Assembly: GCF_963678635.1 (NCBI RefSeq) | Contig: NW_026971609.1 | Location: forward strand, 1-64,000 | DNA: 64,000 nt | Origin: Symsagittifera roscoffensis | Taxonomy: Eukaryota > Xenacoelomorpha > Acoela > Convolutidae | Direction of reading: 5' to 3' | Shown: piece by piece, positions 32,564-43,779 of the stretch | Layout of the letters: each line of letters opens with the position of its first letter | How positions within the stretch are numbered: position 1 is the first letter of the stretch | Position numbers and translations under genes: made by a program | Notes under the pieces: generated by a model | What the model was told of the DNA's origin: nothing | Seen by the model: only the letters and a program-made list of their open reading frames with translations | The model's database searches: none

Positions 32564-33015
32564 CTGAAAAGTCAAAAGTTAGTAATGAAAATTCACTATT
32601 AATTTAATAGACTATTTCATATAAAAAATAAGTCAGATATTTTTTCTTTTATTCCAGAAACATGACAGAGAACAAAAATGTTTTTTTTTTTCTTCTTTCT
32701 TTTTTGAAAAAAAAATTTGTTTTCCCCAAGAAATTTTCGAAATTTAGAATTCTTCACTCTGAAGATACCACTCCATGCGCACGGCATTGCCAACATAATT
32801 CATCTACAATTGTGTTTTCTAAACTTTTAGTTAATTGAAATTTGCCTATTCGGTCAATTTAAAATTATTAACCTGTGATATGTTGCAGCTTGTAACGCAT
32901 ACGCGGCAAATAAATCCGAAGCAATTTAAATCAAATTAATGTAAGCTTATTAATTCAAATACTGTGTTGGTAGAAGTAAATACGTCTTTTTGTCATATGC
33001 GAGGAGATTTTTATT

Positions 33016-33541
33016 GTTCCGACTTTCGATACGAAAGTAACGGAATATTTGTGCTCGGGGTGGGTATTTTTTTCTTCAGACCAATTCCGACTTTTTAACT
33101 AGCTATTTTTGACGGAATTTTTTTTATCATTCGAAAGGTATTGTTGTCATGAGCTCAAATTTGAAAAGATATTTCACCTGTGATTTTTTTACGTAAAGTT
33201 GTGAGAGTTTAAAGATTGCCTTTTTGGCCAATTTGGGACAATTAACGCGCGATATTTTTCGCGCTATTAACGAGTAAGCGGAGTGTTAATACGTCTTAGA
33301 AATCGTTCCAAATTGGTTGAAAGAAGCTTATTTGCCATAATTGATTTGCTATAGGAGCAAAATCTATCCTTTTATACTTTATATGGCATGTGGGGGGATT
33401 ATTTTCATTAAAAAGTTTCAAATTTTAGAAAAAAAAACTCATTTTGTTTCATACATTTAATTTTTTAATGTTATTACTGCTCCATAAACTTTAAAAGGCA
33501 GTCGGAACAATCAGGGCTTCGCCCTGATACGAGCACTCTTG
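33016..33541 (+). mobile_element. Element M copy 5, full length
   Basis: Complete copy: 'gttccgactttcgatacgaa' at the start, GC-rich core at about 33240-33275, then 'gcagtcggaac', the hairpin TCAGGGCTTCGCCCTGA and 'gagcactcttg'. T residues flank both ends. Confidence 0.9.
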
Positions 33542-34100
33542 TTTTTGTTTATAAACTTATTGGTTTTCCTACCAACACCTATTCCAGACTTTTTACAAGA
33601 CAGTCAAACAATCAAGGTTTTGCCCTGATTTGTAAAACTTTGAGCAAGAACGACCTTGAATTGACGACAGTTTACGAGCAGTCGGAGAAAAAAGTATGAA
33701 AATGTTTAATCTCGATTTATATTTTTTAAAATTACCAGAGCACAGCTTGAGAGAGAAGTAAAAGAGGAAAGTTTTAGTTTTTTGTTCGCGAAGTTATGAG
33801 GCTTCAAGAACGTATAATAAACTTTTGAGTCAGTTCGTTTCACTCATACTAAAAAGAGTAGCACTGAATATTCTATGCAAATTTTAATTCCCAAGATGAT
33901 TTCTAGGACCAAAAAGCCCAAAAAAATTTGGATGAAAAAACCTTTCGGCTATCAAAAAAAATTATGAAAAAAATGCAGATTGGTTAAAATTAAAAAATGA
34001 AACCGAAAGAAAATGCTGTAATTGAATTTTCAAAATAAATGTAGTATAAAGCTAAATTTGCAGTCAGTACAAGTCAGTACATGGTCCTAATAAAAAGAAG

Positions 34101-34172
34101 ACCAGTCGACACTGATTTTTAGTCGACACAAGACCAGTCGACACAAGACCAGTCGACGCAAGACCAGTCGAC
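34101..34172. repeat. Minisatellite 'accagtcgacacaag'
   Basis: About four units, mostly 15-19 bp, rich in SalI-like GTCGAC words. Confidence 0.85.
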
Positions 34173-34358
34173 ACTGGTTGTTATACTGATTTTAAAAACA
34201 AAACCCTTATTTAAATAGGATCTCATACTAGATTTTTTTATTCTTTAACAATCACCTGCAGAACAAAAAAAGAAACGCCATCAGAAGAACAATTTATCTG
34301 TGTAACAGATGCTGTGAAAGTTTTAATGCAAAATATTGTGAACCGGTGCTCTAATGAA

Positions 34359-34860
34359 ACAAGACTGCTCGTACCAGGGCGAAGCAAGACTGCTCGTACT
34401 TTAAAGGTTTCTGGAGCAGTAAAAACATTGAAAAAAATTAAATGTAATAAAAAAATTTCTCTTAAATTTGAAAATTTTTTAAATGAAAATCATCCCCTCA
34501 GACGCCATATAAAGTACAAAAGATTAGGTTTCGCTCCTTGTAACAAATCAATTTTGGCAAATAAGCTTCTTTCAATCAATTTGGAACGATTTTTAACACG
34601 GTTTAAATCTCCGCTTACGCATTAAGAGCGCGAAATATATCGCGCGTTAATTGTCCCTAATTTAACCCCCGTAAGTTTACGAAAAACGATCACAGGTGAA
34701 ATATCTTTTCAAATTTGAGCTCAAGACAACAAAACTTTTCGAATGATATTTTTTAAAGTTCCGTCAGAAATGGCTAGTTAACAAGTCGAAATTTGTCTGA
34801 AGAAAAAAAACCAACCGGAGCACAAATATTCCGTTATTTTCGTATCGAAAGTCGGAACAA
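34359..34860 (-). mobile_element. Element M copy 6
   Basis: Reverse-orientation copy. The first part, 'acaagactgctcgtaccagg', is followed by a short internal repeat of 'gcaagactgctcgtac' that replaces the hairpin-to-'gtcggaac' stretch. The rest is collinear with the others and ends 'gaaagtcggaacaa'. The paralogous segment near 4824 lacks it. An open frame of 103 codons at 34314-34625 is chance. Confidence 0.9.
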
Positions 34861-35879
34861 TAAATGTTTTTCATTTGCTTGACATTTTTGATTTGGACCT
34901 TGAACTATCCTCAACTTGATTCAGACTTCAAGAAAATAATGCACAAACAAATGTCGCTAGTTTTTGAAACAAAAAACAGCGAACAAACCACAAATCATGT
35001 GATAATTTCGTATCTAGTCATCTTAAAACCATACAAAATAGAACATTTTTTTAAATCGTCTGAAACTAGCGACAACACATAATAAGATGAACAAATTGAA
35101 ATAATTTCCCTCAGCAGCGTCTTTGAGCAGTTTATGCGAAATGGATTGAGACAACAGACGAGACACAAGTGAACTAACTAAAATATGTCAATTATAGCGA
35201 AGGTCGATCAAAGACAAATTAACTGATGCATGAAATTGAGCCAAATGAAGGCAATTTAAAAATTTGCTAGTTGACTCCAGTCATCTATAACTTGTTACGA
35301 TTTTTCAAAAAATTTCGTTCTAATTTTGTTGTTCGATTTTGTGGACTCAAACGAGGACAAACCAAACTGTCCCGACATCAAATTTTATCGAACAGACTTG
35401 ACATTAGGTTTTTTCAGTTTGGGTTATTGATTTATTTAGCCGACAGACAAACTCAGTTACTACATTAGTAAAAATTAGAAGTAATTTTTTCTGTATTTTG
35501 TGGAAAACTTGAATCAACTTGAAAAAATGATGTGTCACCCAAAAAATTTAAAACGATCTTTTCAAATGGCTCAAAGCGGAAATACGTTGATCTCCACCAC
35601 CCAGAAGCAAAGTAGACTAGAGACAAGCTGAAGCTGGAAGTAATTATTTGATAATTTCGAAGAATACATACTGATGCCAAAAAACGGGCAAAATAATAAA
35701 TCGAAACAAGCAAAAATTGCACAATTCACAAATTGATGACTTATTTTTAACTAAAAAAGAGGTCAAAAGATTGTCACTTTGAAAATTACTAAAATAATAA
35801 ATTCCCAAAACTGACAAAGCGGGAATAAGTGCAAAAGTTGAGAGAAGTGCCATTATGATAACATATTTTTGTCGCCTCA

Positions 35880-36790
35880 GATTTGGGAGTAGTTTTCGAG
35901 AACTAAATTGAAAAACTTAGAAAATTTTGACTTCTCGACGGCCATAACTTTTAAGGTAATAACAATTTGGCATAGTTTCTAATGCAGGGGAGTTTGGCAT
36001 GACTCGTTCTCTCTATTGAACTAATAATCGCAGATTTGGGAGGTTAGTTCTCGAGAAAAGAAAGAAAATTTAAAAAACGGTTAAAAAATTATAATTTTGT
36101 CTTTTTCTAAGATCCTAAATTTTGATAGAGAGATTTAAGCAGAGTCGATTTTTTTTGTTAAAGAGATTTATGCTAACATCCTAAATTTTTGGTTCAGAGA
36201 TAAGCAGGGAAGCTTCCCACGCCCCTTTTTTTTCAATTAGAACCAAAAATTCAGATTTTGGCGGGTAGTTTTTGAGAAAAGTCAAAAAGTTTCAAAAACC
36301 GGTCAAAAATTTTAAAAAAGGAATTTTCCGAGGACGATTACTTTTCATGTCAACAAATTGGGTAGAGCTTTTTATGCACGTAGGCTTCACCTAACTTGTT
36401 ATTTACATCGATCCCATGAACTCAAGTTTGAAAAAGTAGTTTCAGATAAAAGTCAAAAACCTCAAAAAGAAAACAGTCCAAAAATCAGTTTTCACTTTTC
36501 TGAGGGCCATTAATTATTGTATTACGATTTTGGGAGTAGTTTTTTAAGCAAGAGAGCTTCAAATCCTGCTCCATTCATTGAACCCAAGATCTTCAGACTT
36601 GCGTACGTAGTTTTTGAGAAAAAAAATTTCAAAAAACGGTTTAAATCGAAAGTTTGTTTTTTCCGAGTGCCATAATATTTGGGATTCAAAAAATTTGGGT
36701 ATAATCGCTATTGCAGAGGCGTTTCTCGCAATACGTTCTCTCTATTGAATATAAAATTTGGCAGGATAGCTTTTGAGAAAATGTAAAAAA
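35880..36790. repeat. Satellite-like array, ~165-bp units
   Basis: The word 'gtagttttTgagaaaa' (with variants) recurs near 35891, 36048, 36266, 36437, 36607 and 36763, spaced about 156-218 bp. Each is followed by 'caaaaaacggt'-like and 'gaggaccataa'-like words. Units are strongly diverged. Confidence 0.65.
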
Positions 36791-37649
36791 AAATATGGGG
36801 CAAAAATTCCACCCCACACCTTTTTTCGAAGTCTGTAGAAAGTTGAGTAAAAATTACAAGGGAAGTATGCAGGCATACAGGGGAACGGGAGGATACTTCA
36901 AAAAAAAACTCGAATACATATATTTACTTATAGCCTGTTTTATCAAACAGGAACTAGATAATTTAGAAACTAAACCGACAGAGCTTAAGTCGGCAACCAT
37001 GAAGCCGAAAAATCATCAGCAGAACCCGGTAGTTAAACTGGAATTTTTGTGAAATTTGGCTTGTCAGCATTATTGATTTAACTGATTTCATTGAACTCAT
37101 TGCTAACTAGAAAAAATCTTTATTCCGATTTGATAACGCTTGCTAATCGCATGCGTAAACAATATCATGTACAAAAATTCTTTTGCACCATATTTATGAG
37201 TACTGTTTTGCTTTGCTTCATTCAGAAGAAAATTAAGACGAAAGTAATTTGAACCAAAATGACAGAAAAACTTAATTCGATGTTTAATTTTTGAGTTTTG
37301 CACTTTTTGTAGCTAATTGAAAATGTTCACCTTTTTAAATAAAAATTTGTCTCTGCAAACGTTCACCCATTTGCTATTTTTTGCACCCGAACATTTTTTT
37401 TCAGTGTTATGATTGACTTTACGAGGTTTTTAATCACGAAATTGGTTGTGTTTTATTGCGTATAAGAGTCAAATGCGAGTTTTCATGGAGATTGGACTAC
37501 CTGGACAAAAACTAGAAACACTGAAAAGGGGGAAAGGGGTAAAAAATCCCAATAGTTATTTGACTGAACAACTTTTTTAATTAGAAGATACCTTTTTTAG
37601 AAACACCAACATCGAGCAACATCCAACTAACCAGCAACATCGAACTCAC

Positions 37650-37845
37650 CTTTTTTGAATTCCAAAGAGTTGCAAGTTTGCGGGTTTTCTGGGGAGTAAA
37701 GCGTCCTTTTTGATTCAAACCAGGTTCCTTCTAATTCACTTATAGTCACCCCTATGCTGGATAGTACTTCAGGGCATCGTATGTCGTAACAAAAACAAAT
37801 TCCATCGAAAATTGAAAAAATTAATGTTATGAGAAACAAAATCAT
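37650..37845 (-). CDS. Lipocalin-like protein, exon 1 (signal peptide)
   Basis: ATG at 37845. Sixty-five complete codons plus one base, ending at a strong donor (G|GTGAGT at 37650/37649), so the exon ends in phase 1, matching exon 2. Residues 1-19 (M-I-L-F-L-I-T-L-I-F-S-I-F-D-G-I-C-F-C) form a signal peptide. After it come C-P at 24-25, E-L-E-G-T-W-F-E-S-K-R at about 37-47 (the lipocalin 'GxWYE' signature), and C-N-S-L at 58-61, the second cysteine region seen in apolipoprotein D ('C..a.Y'). The family match and matching phase are seen; the join across the 5-kb intron is inferred and no transcript was available. An upstream frame extension uses a non-ATG codon and is not adopted. Confidence 0.75.
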
Positions 37846-37859
37846 TTTTGAGGTCAAAT

Positions 37860-39390
37860 CCTAGTTTGTACCGCGATAGGAAAACAAATAAACTTCACTT
37901 TTTATTCAAATATTACAATTCATTACAAATTGTTACAAGTTTGCGTTGCAAAACCAATAAAACGTAAACTTTGCCTGATACTTTACTAAAACAGATGAAT
38001 CTTAATAGTTTTTAGAAGTTTGGTTTAAAGGACCAATCAACTGATGGTTTGTAAGATATACATTATAGGTTAAAGAATTTTATCAATTTTCATCGCGGTT
38101 TCGCAACTTGATGCGTAGTAGTTGATATATAGGGAAAACCAAAAGTTTCAGAGTGGGTTTGAAACGTGTCACGTGACATTCACGTCGAACTGTCGCAATA
38201 TGAGTTAGGCGAGATAAGTGATCGCTATAACTTTTATAGCCAATGAATTTGACTAGAAAAAATTCTTCATTGGAAAGATGCGTTAAGTTGCTCATAGTAA
38301 AGAAAATTCACGCTACTTGTTTCGAATTTCGGAATAGAGCTAAAAACTGCGCTGGCCTTTCATCTTTTCAGACAATCTGTTGATCTCTCTAGCTGTACAC
38401 TGTTCAATTAAATTATCCGCGCAAAACGAAATTGTCCGTTTCACTCTTTCAATAAAAAATACGGATTTCGAGTAGCAATGAAAATGTTTAAATTGATTTT
38501 TCTTTCTTTTTTATACTCATTTCATACTTGTTATTTTCAGATTTTTGACCATCAAACAATAGAGAAAACTGGAAATAAAAATAGGAGGTCTGTTTTTCTT
38601 TTTACTTTTTTATGTTGATGTTTGGCCTGAAACGAAACTCTGAGTATAACTAATAAGTAGTTTTTTTTTGCACGAAAAATGTTCTAACTTGTCTTTTCAA
38701 TTCTTTGTATTTTAACTTACATAATTGCGCATATAGCCTTGATAATGAAAATTGACATTTGAAAAATATTGCATATTTTTATTTCATACCGCGGTAGCCC
38801 TTAAGTTTGCAAAACTCAAAAGGGGTTCCTTTCATCTCAATAGTGTGTGTAAAAAAATTCTGCTCCTGTCACTATTGCTCTCTGACCATTAAGAAATTTT
38901 GCTCAATCTTTAAAACAAAAAAATAGTTATATTCAAAATATTTTATTGACACTTTGATGAATTTCATTAACTTGCAAAAATGCTTTTAGTCTGTTCTAAA
39001 TTAATTTATGTACCTAAATGGGCTATCTTAAGAAAATCATAAAATATTTTTTCTGCAGAATCAAGTTTCAGTCTCAAGTTTGTGAGTGCGTTCTAATTAA
39101 CCGAAAAATGTTGTGGACGTAATAATAGGGAGTGAAGACGGAGAAAAACATTGAAAAAGACAAAACTGATAAGTTTTGAACTATATCCGATAACTTTAAG
39201 CATTTGGCACGAAATGAACTAGAACAATTGCAGTCAACTGCGAAGCAGTTTTAGAGGGTTTTTTTGATTATTTTGATTTTGGTGCGATCCACAATCAAGA
39301 GTTGATATGGAACTAATTTTTATATAACATCAAGTTTTATCCAATAAAATACACCTTGTGTATTTCCTTGTTGTGATTTGCAAGTAAATC
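37860..39390. other. Upstream of lipocalin; no further gene seen
   Basis: Would contain the lipocalin promoter, but no TATA box stands out. A 70-codon frame with a true ATG lies at 38295-38083 (minus, M-S-N-L-T-H); it has no recognisable motif and I do not call it a gene. Confidence 0.5.
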
Positions 39391-39393
39391 ACA

Positions 39394-39904
39394 ACAAGGA
39401 TGCTCGTATCAGGGCGAAGCCCTGAAAGTTACGACTGCCTTTTAACGTTTATGGAGCAGTAGTTACATAGAAAAAAAGAAAAACTTTTATAAAATTTGAA
39501 AATTGTTCTATGAAAATCATCACCCCACACGCCATATAAAGTACAAAACAATAGATTTCGCTTCTTGTAACAAATCAATAATGGCAAATAAGCTTCTTTC
39601 AACCCAATTTGGAACGCTTTCTAAGGCGGATTAAATCTCCGCTTACGCGTTAACAGCTCGAATTGTATCGCGCGTTAATTGTCCCAAATTGGCCAAAATG
39701 GCAATTGTAAACCCTCATAACTTTACGAATAATAATCATAGGTGAAATATTCTTTCAATTTAAAGCTCAGGACAACTATAGCTTTCGAATGATATAAAAA
39801 AATTCCGTCAAAAATTGCTAGTTAAAAAGTCGAAATTTGTCTGGAGAAAAAAAACCCAACACGAGCACAAATATTCCGTTACTTTTGTATCGAAAGTCGG
39901 AACA
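39394..39904 (-). mobile_element. Element M copy 7
   Basis: Reverse-orientation copy with an intact hairpin (TCAGGGCGAAGCCCTGA at about 39409-39425), core at 39640-39680 and 'gaaagtcggaaca' at the end. Confidence 0.9.
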
Positions 39905-40258
39905 GTAATTGCGTAAAACAAAGGCTTTGAACAAAGTAAAGGATGGGACTAACGCTATGGAAGATTCAAAATTCGAGTTTTCTTTTGAAGGGCTAAAGTG
40001 TGGATCGTTTTGGAATTCTAAAATTACTCAATCAAAAAACCTGAAATTTGTGCGAATTAATAAAAATATGAATTTATTACCAACAACTTATTGAAGGAAG
40101 AATAAATTGAACAAAACGTTTCAGAAAATTATTAAACAAATGTAATTTCAAGGATTTTTTAAATCACGAGAGTAAAGTATTTTACGATATGTTAGTCTCA
40201 CAAAGGGAAAGAGGGCATTACTCAATAGCAAAGCTAAAAAATAATGAAAGGGTTTTTT

Positions 40259-40787
40259 GTTCCGACTTTCGATACAAAAGTAACGGAATATTTGTGCTCG
40301 GGTTGAGTTTTTTTTCTTCAGACAAATTTCGACTTTTTACCTAGCCATTTTTGACGGAATTTTTTAACATCACTCAAAAAGTTTTGTTGTCTTGAGCTCA
40401 AATTTAAAAAGTTATTTCACTAGTGATCATTTTTCGTAAAATTATGGGTGTTTAAAGATTGCCATTTTGGCCAATTTGGGACAATAACGCGCAATATATT
40501 TCGCGCTATTGACGCGTAAGCAGAAATTTAATCCGTCTTATAAATCGTTCCAAATTGGTTGAGCGAAGCTCATTTGTCATAATTGATTTGTTGCAAGGAA
40601 TGAAATCTATCTTTTGTATTTTATATGGCGTGTGGGGGGATGATTCTCATAAAAAATAACAAATTTTACAAAACAAAATGTTCATTTTATTTTATTTCAT
40701 TTCATTTTTTATGTTATTACTGCTGCTCCATAAACCTTAAAAGGCAGTCGGAACATTCAGGGCTTCGCCTTGATACGAGCAGTCTTG
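40259..40787 (+). mobile_element. Element M copy 8, full length
   Basis: Runs from 'gttccgactttcgatacaaa' to 'gagcagtcttg' with all internal landmarks. It lies only 355 bp from copy 7 in the opposite orientation, so the two can pair as a large inverted repeat. Confidence 0.9.
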
Positions 40788-40789
40788 TT

Positions 40790-41800
40790 TTATTTTGCAA
40801 TATTTTGTTTGACAACCAAGAAGTAAAAACAGCACAAATAAGTTTGTGTGGTTTTAGAAAAGTGAGGCAATGGTTCCTGCAGTTCAAAAAAAGATGAAGC
40901 AAAGTTATCCGCTTTTAACTTATCCTAAGTAAATGCTCTATAATGATGCAACTCAGACAGAATCAATCCCCAGACAGAATCAATGAAACAAAATTTTAAA
41001 TGGATTCTTTCAAAAAACTGAACGCCAAAAACTGAATCTAGTTTTATCAATTTTTTAAGGGTTGTGTTGTTGTTGATTAAAATTTCGTGCTCAAGAGAAA
41101 TCTCAGCCTGTGCGAGTGTAATCTACTTCACTCCAGGAGTGTTGGTTTAACACAAATTATTAGTTTTAGGATGATACATATAAGATTTTGCAATCACAGA
41201 ATCCCACCGTAATAGAAAACGGTGAGCAATTTTTCTTCATATAACAACTTTAAAGTCAACAATTTCTGCAATTTTTTTTAAAAGTGAGTAAAAAAAAAGA
41301 TTAGGAGCAACTAACTTAGCTCTTACTCATTCTTACAGTTTTTTGATCAAACTTTAAGTTGAAAACCATCAGAACACCAATTTTTCTCCGATTTAATAAT
41401 AAAACATTCCTGAAGTCTAACATGATTAGTATAAAACATGAATGAAAATCAATTTGAGTCAATTTAAATCGATTTAATTGGTCTCAAGTTGATTGAAGTC
41501 TATTTAAAATTTACCAAAGACAAAACTATGAAAAGTCAAAAAGAGGGGTTCAAATCAAATTTGAATCAACATAAATTGATTTTTTTTTGTAGTTCGGAGC
41601 TTAGATCAAATTAATCTAATTTAATTTTAATTTGATCAAATCCATCTTCGTTTAATTTTTTTGATCTGAACATTTTTCAAACTAAATTTGATTTCAATCA
41701 AATCAACAAAGTTTTTTGATACTAAAATTGATCTCGTTCCACTTTTTTCAGCAGGGGGAAAAGCAGCTCTTAATAATTAAAATGAAGGCTCATCAGATCT
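40790..41800. other. No gene seen; ATCAAATT-rich stretch
   Basis: No coding region recognised. At about 41450-41740, words of the type 'tttgatt', 'aatcaaa' and 'gatcaaat' occur very densely on both strands, giving many overlapping short inverted repeats. Confidence 0.5.
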
Positions 41801-42060
41801 GAGCAAGCTTCAATACAGCAAAGTGGTCCATGTTCACATGAGGAGAACCAAAACCAACATTGTCATGAAGTTACCGCCTAAAGTCAAATCATTGTCGTGA
41901 TTGCCTCCTTTGACGATGGTTTAGGGTTCATCAGGTACGGCAACCTATCGACAGTGGAGAGTGATTACCCCTACGAACTTTTCAAACGTTTGTGTGGACT
42001 CGCAGGTTTCCATGACATCAATGATTGTCATTTAGATTGAAAAACTCAACAAACTTTTTT
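41800..42060 (-). repeat. Interspersed repeat, partner of 16060-16360
   Basis: See the partner entry for shared words. The region around 41955-41965 has 'cagtggagagtg', matching 'gcggagagtg' in the SINE, but the B box is not preserved. Confidence 0.5.
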
Positions 42061-42161
42061 CCGACAGGGTTAAGATCCTAGAACGACCGTAGATAAAACC
42101 AGATTTCGAAAATTATATTTGAAGTTATTGCATATTTAAACGGCATCGACTTGAAAAGAAA

Positions 42162-42339
42162 ATGAGCAAAAACAACCATGAGATCAATCAAAAATCTATA
42201 AAAATTACAATAGCCGATGTGCCCAGTTTGTTGATTAAACGGTCAAGTTTGGTTGGTCCAAATTTGTATCAGAAAAAGACGAAAAAACTGTCTGCGGTGG
42301 ATGAAAAAGACCCCTCTTCCTTTAGTTACAATAAAAATG
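42162..42339 (+). CDS. Possible first exon, unknown protein
   Basis: ATG at 42162 opens about 59 codons that are charged and free of low-complexity runs (M-S-K-N-N-H-E-I-N-Q, then I-T-I-A-D-V-P-S-L-L-I). A GTATAT donor-like site follows AATG at 42339. I do not recognise a family and found no matching second exon, so this could be chance. Confidence 0.2.
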
Positions 42340-43233
42340 GTATATGAAGTTAACGGCAGAGTTGGACTCGTACCCGAGCGGCCCGGACTATTGTTTTTAA
42401 AATTTAAGTGAACTTAGTTGAATCTTACCCAGTGTATTCATGTTTTTCTTTTATTTTGAGCGTCAACATCCTCCTCCCTCAAAGGGAGAAGAACCATTAA
42501 AACTAGGCGTATACTTCTTGTAATTTCTATTTTTGTGCTTATAAGTACGCGGATTCCGTGCACATACCTTAACAAATAGAATCACAAAACTGCGCTGCGG
42601 AATTAGTGACCAATTAAATGCAAAAGCTGCTTCATCTTTATCGCTATTTGTTACACAAAACAAAAAAAAACGCAACATGCAGATAAAAAACAGTTAATCA
42701 ATGGATTTAAAAAAAAACATTTCAAGAAATGTTCTCCAGATCAGTGGATTTTGACGACCAGATTTGTGGTGCATTGAGTTTCAATGAACTGCAGTCAACG
42801 ATTCTTTTGTTATAATCAAAGTTTCCTTGTAAAGTTTCCTACTCGCTACTAGCTACACGCGGTGTTTATGTTAAATATATTTTCGAACAAAAAAAGTAAG
42901 TTTCACAATGATTGATTTCCTTGGTTTTTCGATTGTTCCATCAAACAATTTTTGTTTGAAAGCAATTTTTTGGTTAATTTGGCTTTCTATGCACAAATAA
43001 TTGCAAAGTACCCTTCTCGCTAACTATGTACAGATTTTTTAAGGTTTTAAAGTATGAGTTTTTCTTAAGCAAAATTGGTTCAGGTTCTGATTTCAAGAGA
43101 CATCAGATAAGCCAATGAGGTTTTTAAGTTATTCGATTCCCAAAACAACAGACTATCACGGAGCCCGCAAGTCTTTTTGCAATTAATAATTTTTAAACAG
43201 ATTAAAAATTTTTCCTCAATTCGGTCAGCATGG

Positions 43234-43368
43234 TTTCAGCATGGTTTTTTTTTGTCTGTTTTCCGACAAAAACGCAATATATTTTGCGTTCTTTATCTAA
43301 TTTCAGCATGGTTTTTTTTGTCTGTTTTCCGACAAAAACGCAATATATTTTGCGTTCTTTATCTAATT
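43234..43368. repeat. 67-bp direct tandem duplication
   Basis: 'tttcagcatggtttttttt' followed by 'gtctgttttccgacaaaaac' occurs at 43234 and 43301. The repeated frame W-F-F-L-S-V-F-R-Q-K is a product of the duplication. Confidence 0.9.
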
Positions 43369-43464
43369 TTGAATATACTATCGCAAAGTAAGTGAAAAGA
43401 TTCGCAATGAATCACAATAAAACTTCCCCGAATTGCTCCCAAAGAGATGCAGCAGTAGATAAAA

Positions 43465-43650
43465 TTACAAAACAAGCACCAGGTGAAACCTCAGTTTTTC
43501 TCTCCTTTTTTTCTATCTCAGGGAACCAAAAATATTTCTCATGAAACTATCCGTCAAAAGTTTCTGCTTCAAAATTTGAGAATTCCCCTAGAGAGAAAAA
43601 ACCGACCTGAGCACAAAATTTCCATAACTTGTTTCGAAAGTCAGAAAAAC
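43465..43650 (-). mobile_element. Element M, old fragment
   Basis: Diverged piece of the 5' third of element M in reverse: 'caggtgaaa', 'atccgtcaaaa', 'gagcacaaaatttccataac' and 'tttcgaaagtc' occur in the same order as in the good copies. The remainder is lost. Confidence 0.55.
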
Positions 43651-43779
43651 TACACAAATGCTGTCATCAACCTTTAGTTGTTAATCTTTTTGTGATATAA
43701 GAGAGTCAAGTTATGTGCGTTTTGTAGAAATAGTCAATTCGATCAAATTAGAGCAAAAATTAGTAAAACTTTGGTTTTT

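Larger units (their letters stand above)
30430..35050. repeat. Segmental duplicate, partner of 1690-5040
   Basis: Carries the intact lipocalin exon 2. Longer than its partner because of element M insertions at 33016-33541 and 34359-34860 and the minisatellite near 34100. The partner gives the empty site for the 34359 insertion (near 4824). Confidence 0.75.
32564..37649 (-). other. Lipocalin intron (~5.1 kb), repeat-filled
   Basis: Bounded by a GTGAGT donor at 37649 and a TACTAAC...CTTTTCAG acceptor at 32564, phase 1. It holds element M copies at 33016-33541 and 34359-34860 in opposite orientations, a minisatellite near 34100-34172 and a satellite-like array at 35880-36790. No further lipocalin exon was recognised in it. 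Confidence 0.65.

Noticed and set aside
34314-34625. 103-codon plus-strand frame
   Set aside because: It lies almost wholly inside element M copy 6, and other copies of the element do not keep the frame.
8598-36790. CRISPR array
   Set aside because: Repeats in the window are contiguous or degenerate, without regular unique spacers, and the genome is eukaryotic.
36795-37052. 85-codon plus-strand frame
   Set aside because: Begins within the satellite-like array inside the lipocalin intron, has no recognisable motif and no splice support.
42463-42678. 71-codon minus-strand frame with an ATG and a GTATGT donor-like site
   Set aside because: The start region is phenylalanine-rich and could be a weak signal peptide, but no family match, acceptor or second exon was found; too weak to list.
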